A stretch of DNA of 64,000 nucleotides, from NCBI GenBank assembly GCA_963714375.1, contig CAVQOG010000001.1, positions 229,249-293,248 on the forward strand, read 5' to 3'. The notes beneath the pieces are model-generated. The model worked only from the letters and a program-made list of their open reading frames with translations. It searched no databases and was not told the origin of the DNA. This DNA is from UBA5794 sp963714375 (GTDB taxonomy: Bacteria; Actinomycetota; Acidimicrobiia; Spongiisociales; UBA5794). Shown in pieces: positions 55,278 to 64,000 of this stretch (positions are counted from its first letter, which is position 1; each line of letters opens with the position of its first letter). The position numbers and the translations under genes were made by a program.

Positions 55278-57669
55278 ATGGCAAAAATGATGAAGACTAC
55301 CGAAAATCTGAACAAAGAAAACCAGGATCAGAGAACTCATAATTCTAACGGACTCGATCTGGTCGTTATCCTCCCTTTAGCTATAAAGCACTGGTATTGG
55401 TTCGTACTAAGCATAACAGTAGCATTGTTTGGTTCTTTTTTGTATGTCAGACACACAATGCCGATCTATAGGACAACAGCAACCATCCTGGTTAACGAAA
55501 CCGAGGCCAGACCTGTCATTGATAATTCTGAAATTTTGCAAGGCCTTGGCCTCCCCGGAGGCTTGCGAAACCTGCAAAATCAAATAATGATAATAAAATC
55601 CAGAGACCTGACTGAAAAGACCCTGGCTGATTTGGATTTTGAGGTCGAATATTACTTACGTACATTTAGAAATAAGCTGCCTTTATATCCGGAGGAGCCA
55701 ATAAAGGTTTTAGTTAACGATGAGAGTACATTCCCAAGGGACACAGAGTTCTCATTGGCCTTCCTTGGAAATAATGAGTTCAATATCGAAGCTAGTATCG
55801 GTAATTTCCAATTAAGTAAAAAAGCGTCATTTGGAGATACCATTATGCTTCCACGCGGAAGTTTTCAGATTGAGAGTTGGAATGAGAAATGGATCCAGAA
55901 TAATGACAAGATATACTTCATTATACATAGTACCAGGAGGTTAGTTAATGACTATTATAAAAGAATTGAGGTTGAACAGGTTTCAAGGGAAGGTTCAGTA
56001 TTGCGCATCAGTATTGAGGGGGCGAATCGGTTTAAGGATGTTGACTTCCTTAATAAGCATATAGAAGGTTTCCAGGCTATCTCTCTTAGCAAGAAGAATA
56101 CGGAAGCTGAAAGGAGAATACGATTTATTGATGGTCAACTTGTTGGAATTTCTGATTCACTGTCAGTGACAGAAAACAGGCTTCAGCAATTTCGATCCTC
56201 CAACAGGGTAATGGACCTTTCTGCGCAAGGACAGTCTCTTATCGGACAAGTGACGCTTCATGAAAATGAAAGGGCAAGGCTCAATCTCGAGGCAAACTAT
56301 TATGATTATCTATTTGATTACCTGTCCAAGGATGCCTCAGGGGAGGCCCTTCTCATACCTATCACTATGGGCATTACGGACCCTGGTCTTACGAGAATTG
56401 TAGAGGAGCTGGCAGAGTTGCAGGGTCAGCTGGCTGCAAAGGGTGCCGGCGGATTGAATCCTTTACAGAGAAATCTGGAACAGAGGGTTCGTACGGTAAA
56501 GAATTCCTTACAGGAAACGCTCAATGGTTTGAGAAGAGCAAACAGCCTGGCAAGATCCGATAATCAGGAACAGATAAACAGGATAAACGCACAGGCATCA
56601 TCCCTGCCTGTTACGGAGAGGCTGCTTCTCGGTATAGAGAGGAAGTTCGAGCTTAATAATGAAATTTATACATTTCTGCTTGAAACCCGCGCCGGGCAGG
56701 AGATGCAAAGGGCATCCAACAGAGCCGACAGCGAAGTAATTGACCCTGCGGATGCACGATTCAGTTTCTATAGTTTCCCCACAACAGGCAATGGCAAATC
56801 TGATTGCCATGTTTGCTGGTTTCATTATTCCTCTGGCACTTATACTTTTAAAACATACCTTAAATAACAAGCTTAGTGAAGATGACATTCGAGGAATGAC
56901 AAATATGCCTGTAGTCGGTAATATTCCGCATAACGGGAAGCCAACTAATACTGTAGTATTTGATGATCCCAATTCGTCATTAGCCGAAGCTTTCCGTTTA
57001 TTGAGATCAAAGATGCAATTCTTTACAAAAGACGCCAAGTCTCCGGTCATTATGATAACATCGACAATGCCTGGAGATGGGAAAACATTTACAGCTATAA
57101 ATTTGGCATCTGCATATAGTTTATTGGGACTAAAAACTATTCTGATTGGATTTGATTTACGAAAACCAAAAATCTATCAGGATTTTAATCTGAGCAATGA
57201 AAAGGGTGTATCTACATGGCTGATTGGTAAAGACAACATCAAGGAAATAGTACAGGACACTGCATATAAAAATTTATCTGTAATTTCAGCCGGGCCCATA
57301 CCTCCAAACCCTTCAGAGTTGACAGCATTGCCAAGAACAGAAGAGTTATTCAAACTGCTCAAAGAAAGTTATGATTATATAATTGTTGACACTTCGCCAA
57401 TTGGGGTGGTATCTGATACATACCATCTGGCAACACTTGCCGATACATGTATAATGGTAGTCAGGCCGGGTCAGACTTTCAGGGCTATGTTTGAGAATAC
57501 AATGCATGAGATAGAAACAAGCGGGATAAAGGATATGAGCCTTGTCATTAACGATATACACTCATACAGCAAACAATATGGTTATGGCGAAAAGTACGGG
57601 TATACAACCGAGACCAGGCAGTCAGGGAAAGGTTTATTTAAAAAAAGGAGGGCAAAGCATCAGTCATAA
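55278..57669 (+). CDS. wzc: Polysaccharide co-polymerase/tyrosine kinase Wzc (one frameshift)
   Basis: The joined protein is about 795 residues. An N-terminal Wzz domain has TM 'WYWFVLSITVALFGSFLYV' and a long periplasmic coiled coil (about 270-470). A break near 56,770 lies just before the second TM ('LIAMFAGFIIPLALILLK'). The cytosolic BY-kinase has Walker A 'STMPGDGKTFTAINLA', Walker A' 'TILIGFDLRKPKI', Walker B 'YIIVDTSPIG' and a C-terminal Tyr cluster 'YSKQYGYGEKYGYTTE'. It controls chain length and drives export with the Wza-like protein. Confidence 0.92.
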
Positions 57670-57747
57670 CATATATGCTATGATGACATGAATACAATGA
57701 CTGACGACAGATAATGCTGAACTACTTCCTGAGAATACCGGAAGCCA

Positions 57748-59194
57748 TTGAGGTTGAAAGGTCTTACATATAGTCAGAGTAATACTCATCAGGCTCTTTG
57801 GGTTGGGATAGGTAGCTTCAGCTCATTTGCCATTTCTCTGGTTAGCGCAGCTATCCTCTCAAGATATTTCAGCAAGTCAGAATATGGTACATATAAGCAG
57901 ATAATATATGTTTATGATACACTCCTCATTTTATTTGCAGCAGGATTTCCCAGGGTATTTAACTATTTCTTGCCTCGCTTTTCCTTAGCCAGGGGGAAAG
58001 AGATAGTCTTCAAAATCACAAATGTCTTATTTCTGTCTGGGCTGTGTTTTTCCGTTTTTCTGTTCGTTTTCTCCGGTGTAATTGCAGATATACTCAGAAA
58101 CCAGAGCTCTCACGAGGATTGAAACTCTTTCCCCTGTGCCTCTTTTAATGCTTCCTACGCTTGGAATTGAGGGCATATTTTCGACCTACAAAAAGACAGT
58201 TTATATAGCTATATATAATACTCTGACACGGGCATTGATGTTAGTATTCATTGTTGTCCCCGTCATGGTATTCTCAGGAGGTTACATAACCGCAATATAT
58301 GGATGGATTGGCGTATCAGTTATTATATTAATCATAGCTTACTTTTTTAAAGGAGTTCCCTTCAAAGGTGTCAGACAAGAAAAATCAGGACTGGCGTTTA
58401 AGGAAATACTGGCTTATAGCATCCCGCTGCTGTCGGCTACAATTGCAGGAACTATTTACCGGGCGGCAAATCAGTTTTATATAAGCAGATATTTTGGCAC
58501 CGAAGTATTTGCGGAATTTAGCAACGGGTTTATAGAGATTCCATTCGTTCAAATGATTACAGGGGCAACTGCGACAGTACTAATGCCGGTCTTCTCAAAG
58601 ATAATTCATGAAAAGACTGATATCTCACAAATTACTGATCTTTGGCGCAGTGCTCTAAGAAAATCTGCAATAATAATTTATCCTCTTGTCATATATTTTC
58701 TTTTTTACGCCGAGGAATTAGTTACTATTGTATATTCAGGAGCTTATGCAGCCTCATCAAGGTATTTCTCCGTTGCAATGATTCTTAACTTTTTTAATAT
58801 AATTGTATTTGCCCCGCTGTTGCTTTCTTTGGGGAAGGTAAAATTTTACGCGAGACTTCATTATGGGCTGGCAATTGCAACGTGGGTGGTTGGCTATCTT
58901 GTTATCCTAGTATTTAACACACCAATCTCAGTAGCAATTAGTTTTGTTGTTATAGCAATTGGTGGAATACTCATATCACTTGGATATTCGGCAAAGAAGC
59001 TAGGAGTTTCATTCTTCAGCCTTTTCCCGGTTGGGAAGCTCGCAATCATAGGTATGCATTCTTTCATTGCTCTTTTCCTGGTCAATCTGTTAGTTAGAAA
59101 TTGTTTACCTGGTTTCAATAACATATTGCTGATAACAACAGCAGGTATTGGTTACCTGGTTATATTATTGACTTTTTTCCGGCAGGTGGTTTAA
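57748..59194 (+). CDS. wzx: Wzx-type polysaccharide flippase (one frameshift)
   Basis: Two frames together give about 480 residues and 12-14 helices. First frame: 'LWVGIGSFSSFAISLVSAAI' and 'LLILFAAGFPRVFNYFLPRF', ending near 58,110. Second frame continues: 'IFSTYKKTVYIAIYNTLTRA' and 'ISRYFGTEVFAEFSNGFIEI', then 'ATVLMPVFSKIIHEKTD'. The fold and pattern fit the MOP/PST superfamily that flips undecaprenyl-linked oligosaccharides across the inner membrane. The start is TTG at 57,748 and is uncertain. Confidence 0.85.
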
Positions 59195-59249
59195 AATAGA
59201 TTACATAGAGATAGTAAGGCCCCTATTTAGAGTGAATCGATAAAAGCAG

Positions 59250-60375
59250 ATGACGAAGAAAAAGAAGATACTGATAGTCTGCCGGGGGTTTTTTCCACAA
59301 ATTTCTCCAAGGTCTTTCAGGGCTACCGAACTGGCAAAAGAGTTTGCCCGAAAGGGCCATGAAGTAACGGTTTATATTCCCACTAACGAAAGGGATTATC
59401 TATCATTTGAAAGAGAGTACAATTTGAAAATTAAGAACCTTGGCGTTTTAAGATGGCGGGAGATTGAACCACATGGAGGTAAGCTGCGTAAAGTGGTGTT
59501 GAAAATACTTCGGAGGGGGTTACTGTTATTTTTTGAGTGGCCTGATATGGAATTAATGTTCAAAGTAAACAAAGCACTTGCAAAGGAAGAGGGATATGAT
59601 CTGCTAGTCTCAATTGCAATACCCTTCCCGATACATTGGGGAGTTGCAAGAGTTATGTCTAAATCGCATAGAATTGCTGACACTTGGGTAGCTGACTGTG
59701 GTGATCCTTATATGTTCGGCAGACTGGATTCATTTCGAAAACCATTCTATTTCAAGTATTTAGAGAAATTGTTCTGCAAAAAGTGTACTTTCATCTCTGT
59801 TCCTTTCGAAGCGATGCGAAAACAATTTTATAAAGAGTTCCGGGGGAAAATAGTTATCATACCTCAAGGATTTGATTTTACGGAAATAAGAAGGATTAAA
59901 GGTCCTGTTCAGAATGAAAGATTAACCATGGCCTTTGCCGGATCAATAATCCCTGGCTTTAGAGACTTGAAATTGTTTCTTGATTACTTATCAGGCTGCG
60001 AAAGGGATTTTTTGCTAATTGTATATACCAGACAGTCAGAGTGGTTTGAAAATCACATGAGCCAGCTAAAGAATAGGATGGGAGATACGTCCTTATATAG
60101 ATAGATTGAGCCTTATTTATGAATTAAGCAAAGCCGATTTCTTAATAAACGTGGATACTAAGCTGGATAGCCAGGAAAATATTGAAGCAGTGCCAAGTAA
60201 GCTCATTGACTATGCATTATGTCATAGACCCATTCTGAATATATCCTCAAATTACCTGGATAGGGGAAAGGTAGATGCTTTCATGGCGGGAGATTATTCT
60301 CAGGCAAGAATTATTGATATTGACCGATATGATATCGGTTTAGTTGCCGATAAATTTTTGGAGCTTTGTCATTGA
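59250..60375 (+). CDS. Glycosyltransferase, GT4-like (one frameshift)
   Basis: The joined protein is about 375 residues. The N-terminal GT-B domain has 'KILIVCRGFFPQISPRSFRA', 'KEFARKGHEVTVYIPT' and 'TWVADCGDPYMFGRL'. The C-terminal part has 'IVIIPQGFDFTEIRRI' and 'MAFAGSIIPGFRDLKLFLDY'. A break near 60,098 leads to 'LIYELSKADFLINVDTKLD', the nucleotide-sugar end, ending 'VADKFLELCH'. It adds one sugar to the lipid-linked repeat unit; donor and acceptor are unknown. Confidence 0.85.
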
Positions 60376-60395
60376 TTTCGTAAGGTGGATCTTCA

Positions 60396-61657
60396 ATGAG
60401 AGAATACAATACAAGTAACAATCTTGATTGGAAACCAAGATTATATTATTATTTAAGCCTTATAATCTGGCCTTTTGGGACTACACTGGCGGCATGTAGG
60501 AATTGGGGGGCATCGTTTGCCAGGGATGTCTTTTGGCTATTTTGTATATTTTTTGGATTAACATTTGTTGTGCAGAAGAGGTGGGTGCGAGAATTCTGCC
60601 AGATATGCAACATGGTTGATACAATATGCACAATCCGATATGAACCTCAGAGAACTATGGCAGTCCTTTTATTCTGATAGTTCTGGATATGTGGATATCC
60701 TTCAACCCATGGTCACATACCTGGTCTCACGGTTTACAGATAATCCTACCATACTGTTTACTATATTCGGCCTGATCTTTGGATATTTCTACTCAAGAAA
60801 TATCTGGTACGTCTTGGGTAAGATCCACGGGGGTATTACATTGGTCCTATTTGTATTTGTTCTGACATTTGCTTTAATTAACCCGATATGGAATATTAAC
60901 GGATTCAGAATGTGGACTGCCGCACAGATATTCCTATATGGAACGCTTCCCTATTTGTTGGAAGGTAAAAGTAAAGGCTTAATCTGGGCTGCTGTATCAG
61001 TTTTCGTCCACTTTTCATTTCTATTACCGCTCACAGTGCTGGTATTGTTCTTTTTTAGTAAAAACAAGATCCCATCTTTATCTGGGCTTTTTTATAATAA
61101 GTTCCTTTATTAAGGAGCTTGATTTGGGGTTTGTACGAGAGTCCTTGTCATTTCTCCCAGGCTTTCTTCAGCCGAGGGTACTAGGCTATACAAAGAACCT
61201 TGAATATGCAGAATTTAGAGCCGAAAGCATGCAGTTAGTGAATTGGTATATCACTTTTTCTGCGATGGGGATTAAATGGGCTGTTTATGCCGGTGTACTA
61301 ACAATCTATTTCTTTTTCTTAGAAAACATTAAGAAAAGGAAGGATTTGTTAACTCTGTTCTGCTTTTCACTCTTGATTTACAGGTTTGCGAATATTTTCA
61401 GCCTGGTACCGTCAGGTGGCAGAATGATAGTGGTGGCAGATTCTTTTATTTATGCGTTCTTTGTGATATTCTTTTCGACATATCGCGAAAACCGAAGTTT
61501 AAGTCTATTAAAAACTCTTATGGTACCCCTTCTTCTGCTGTATTGCTTAGTAGCCGTTAGGACAGGAATGGACTATTACGGACTAATGACACTTATTGGA
61601 AATCCAATACTGGCAGTGATTTTACACAGAGGGGATTCCATTAATAGAGCAAATTAA
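60396..61657 (+). CDS. EpsG-family polysaccharide polymerase, Wzy-like (two frameshifts)
   Basis: Three overlapping frames make one membrane protein of about 415 residues: 'RLYYYLSLIIWPFGTTLA', then 'WQSFYSDSSGYVDILQPMV' and 'YLVSRFTDNPTILFTIFGLI' with 'NINGFRMWTAAQIFLYGTLP', then 'SAMGIKWAVYAGVLTIYFFF'. The 'NGFRMWTAAQ' segment is typical of EpsG-type polymerases. Breaks lie near 60,590 and 61,105. It should join repeat units at the outer face of the inner membrane. Confidence 0.8.
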
Positions 61658-61726
61658 GGATTTTTTGTAGCAGGATAGGTCAAGGCAATGGATACTCAGT
61701 TGATGAGGCATATAGTTCGTTAACAA

Positions 61727-62859
61727 ATGTCTGGAATAAATCTGACACGATTTATAACGAATTTGCGCGGCTTTCATAGCCATCGGAAAATAATTGTTTT
61801 TGATTCTGATGACTGGGGGAGTATCAGAATGCCCGGCAAAGCTGCCTATGACAAACTTCTTTCTGCAGGAGTCAGGGTTGACCAGTGCCCTTATAACAGA
61901 TATGATTCTCTTGCCAGCGAAGAAGACCTCACTTCACTCTTCGAGGTAATAAGCTCATTCACCGATTCCGCAGGTAACCACCCTGTAATAACAGCTAATT
62001 GCGTCGTTGCCAATCCTGATTTTGCTAAGATACGGGAATCCGGTTTCAATACTTATCATTACGAAATGTTCCCCGTCACTCTTCAGAATTATCCGAACCA
62101 CGCCCGGTCATTTCAATTGTGGCAGGAAGGGATAGAACGAAACCTCTTTCATCCAGAGTTCCATGGCAGAGAACACCTGCATGTGAGCAGGTGGATGCAG
62201 GCATTAAAGCAAAATATGCCAGAAACCAGATTGGCGTTTGATCTTAAGTTATTTGGCTTAAGTACAATTATCTCCAATGAGAACCGGAAAAGCTATCTGG
62301 CTGCTTATGATGTTAATGATAATGAGGGCCTTGATCAGGTTAAAAATATACTTACTGATGGACTAGCGATTTTCCGGGACTTATTTGGATACATGGCGAA
62401 GGCCTTTATCGCACCCAATTACATATGGCCTTTAGAGATAGAGAAACACCTCTCCTACCAAAATATCAAATACTTGAAAGGAGGAATTATTCAAAGCACT
62501 CCTGTTCTGGACTCATCAAAGAACAAGATATTACGGCACTATACAGGACAAATTAGCGAAAATAATCAGGTTCATATTGAGCGTAACTGTGAGTTCGAGC
62601 CGAGTCTCAATCCCGGGAAAGATTCAGTGAGTACATGTCTGGCGGAAATAAATAATTCTTTTAGGTGGAAAAAGCCGGCGATAATTTCAGTACACCGGTT
62701 GAACTTTATCGGGGGAAATTGTAAAGCAAAACAGAGAGAAGAACTCTAAGACAATTCAGGGAGTTATTACGGCGAATCCTAATTAGTTGGCCAGAGGTTG
62801 AGTTCATGACTTCATCTGACTTGGGAGACCTGATTGTCGGCAAAAGTGAGAGAAATTAA
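61727..62859 (+). CDS. Polysaccharide deacetylase-like protein (two frameshifts near 3' end)
   Basis: A protein of about 378 residues whose first 330 are in one frame: 'KIIVFDSDDWGSIRMPGK' (metal-binding Asp-Asp as in NodB-like folds), 'VITANCVVANPDFAKIRESG', 'HPEFHGREHLHVSRWMQAL' and 'FIAPNYIWPLEIEKHL'. After breaks near 62,715 (G run) and 62,765 it continues 'LLRRILISWPEVEFMTSSDL' and stops at 62,859. This group is common in Bacteroidota capsule loci. Its substrate is unknown. Confidence 0.75.
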
Positions 62860-63989
62860 TGAACAAGAGAGCAAGTATTCTGGTTACAGGCGATTTTTGC
62901 CCTGTTAACAGAACAGGAAAAATGATCCTCAATAACAAGGGAGATGAACTGCTTAATGACTTTCTCAACATTGTAGGTGAGTCTGGTTTGGCTATTACAA
63001 ATCTCGAATGCCCCTTAACCGATAATGGACAAGGTATAGAAAAAGTAGGGCCATTGTTAAAAGCTCCGACGAATACAGCAAAAACGTTGTCTGATTGGGG
63101 TTTTAAACTGGTGACCCTAGCCAATAACCACATCATGGATTTTAAGTCTCACGGGCTTCCTTCCACATTTAGCGCATGTAAGGATAATGGCATTGCTCAC
63201 GTGGGAGCGGGGACAGAGCACCGAAGCCCGGGATGTGTATTACACCAACGTAGGGGTTCACAAAGTAGCAGTATTGAATTTTGCAGAAAATGAATTTTCC
63301 ACCACCCATGGTAATTATGCCGGAGCAAACCCGCTGGATCCCGTCGAAAACTTCTATGATATTGTAAGAGCCAAAGCATCGGCAGATTTTATTCTTGTAA
63401 TAGTTCACGGCGGCCACGAGATGTACAATTTACCGAGCTTAAGATCAGAACACTTTACGCTTTTTTGCAGAAGCCGGAGCCGACGTTGTGATACAGCACC
63501 ATGCACATTGCTATAGCGGTTATGAGCTTTACAAAGGTGTCCCTGTTTTCTATGGCCTCGGCAATTTTTTTATTTGATAAGCCTCACATATCTAATGCGC
63601 CATGGAATATTGGCTATGCCGTTGAGCTATCATTAGATCCGCATCTTACTTTTAAGATAATTCCTTACGAACAAAGCAACGGAAATGTGGGGGTGAGATT
63701 ATTACATAACGCAGAGGAGGAAATTTTCTTTCAAAATATCAGCATGCTTAATGAAATAATCGTAAGTCCGGACGAGCTTTTACACAAAGAGTTTGAGAAA
63801 TACTGCACAAGAGTTAAAAGGATGTATGATTCATTTTTAGAACCACACTCCTTTAGATTACTTCACTTTCTTCGTGACCGTAAATTATTGCCAACGTTAC
63901 TTAGCAGGAGAAAAAAAACATTGTACCTCAATCTTTTTCGTTGCGAATCTCACAGGGAGGTGATAGTAAATCTTTTAACTAGACAATAG
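62859..63989 (+). CDS. CapA-family protein (several frameshifts)
   Basis: A metallophosphoesterase-like protein of about 375 residues of the poly-gamma-glutamate synthesis CapA family: 'ILVTGDFCPVNRTGKM', 'LAITNLECPLTDNG' and 'LVTLANNHIMDFKSHGL', then, in a second frame, 'FILVIVHGGHEMYNLPS'. Around 63,465 'AEAGADVVIQHHAHCYSGYE' and 'YKGVPVFYGLGNF' follow in a third, and after a seven-T run near 63,570 the protein continues 'LFDKPHISNAPWNIG' to 63,989. One break is at a homopolymer. Its role in the capsule locus is unknown. Confidence 0.85.
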
Positions 63990-64000
63990 CGTAAACAGGC

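Noticed and set aside
52512..64000. Capsule island gained by horizontal transfer
   Set aside because: Considered, but both flanking genes are cut at one point, no mobile-element trace exists, and the error rate changes at the same place; a chimeric contig explains all three.

Overview
The window joins two unrelated kinds of DNA. Bases 1 to about 52,520 are GC-rich and look like a chromosome segment of a high-GC Gram-positive (Actinobacteriota). The dnaG-rpoD block, the GC-rich codon use, the paired Abhydrolase_9 proteins and the aa3-type oxidase genes suggest Acidimicrobiia or a relative; this is an inference, not a placement. From about 52,520 to the end the DNA is AT-richer and carries a Bacteroidota-type capsule/O-antigen locus. 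At the junction a minus-strand gene on the left and a plus-strand gene on the right both lose their 5' ends at the same place. That is best explained by an assembly chimera. The right part also has about one reading-frame break per kilobase, some at homopolymers, as in low-coverage uncorrected long reads. The left part has about eight breaks in 52 kb.

Left part, in order: 3' end of dnaG, rpoD and tRNA-Asn (1-2.5 kb); a frameshifted OafA-type acyltransferase, a GAF histidine kinase, an Abhydrolase_9 membrane hydrolase and the arsenite exporter Acr3 (2.8-10.1 kb); a 6PGDH-like dehydrogenase, a cytochrome c lipoprotein facing a polytopic membrane protein, and pyruvate phosphate dikinase (10.8-16.1 kb); an EamA exporter, menC, a frameshifted acyl-CoA dehydrogenase, DUF3054, a zinc alcohol dehydrogenase and trmL (16.1-22.1 kb); an LPxTG surface protein with DUF11-type repeats (22.1-24.7 kb); a coupled thioesterase-GNAT-(Rieske+glutamate synthase domain) set (24.8-27.6 kb); tRNA-Ile2(CAU) followed by three tandem copies of a 195-bp unit that starts with the 3' end of that tRNA (27.7-28.3 kb); a lipoprotein, then a two-component system divergent from a lipoprotein-adaptor-MacB-type ABC operon, with a helically phased CTCTCAG array between them (28.3-35.3 kb); small DUF genes, ctaA and a cation efflux protein (35.4-39.2 kb).

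The most unusual locus is at 39.3-44.6 kb. It encodes a roughly 1,550-residue exported, membrane-anchored protein. Its C-terminal 250 residues carry the spaced lysine pair, the DxD and the His-Gly of the anthrax edema factor/ExoY nucleotidyl cyclase family. A TPR-like gene overlaps its stop codon by 4 bp and is a candidate immunity gene. Both are broken by small indels. After this come OsmC, the cytochrome c oxidase operon ctaC-ctaD-ctaF-ctaE with a cupredoxin-like protein, DUF5996, a PlsC-type acyltransferase and the truncated second Abhydrolase_9.

Right part: the C-terminal half of CapF/FnlB, the CapG/FnlC 2-epimerase (UDP-L-FucNAc synthesis), Wza, Wzc tyrosine kinase, a Wzx-type flippase, a glycosyltransferase, an EpsG-type polymerase, a polysaccharide deacetylase-like protein and a CapA-family protein. 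All run on the plus strand, and all but Wza are frame-broken as given.
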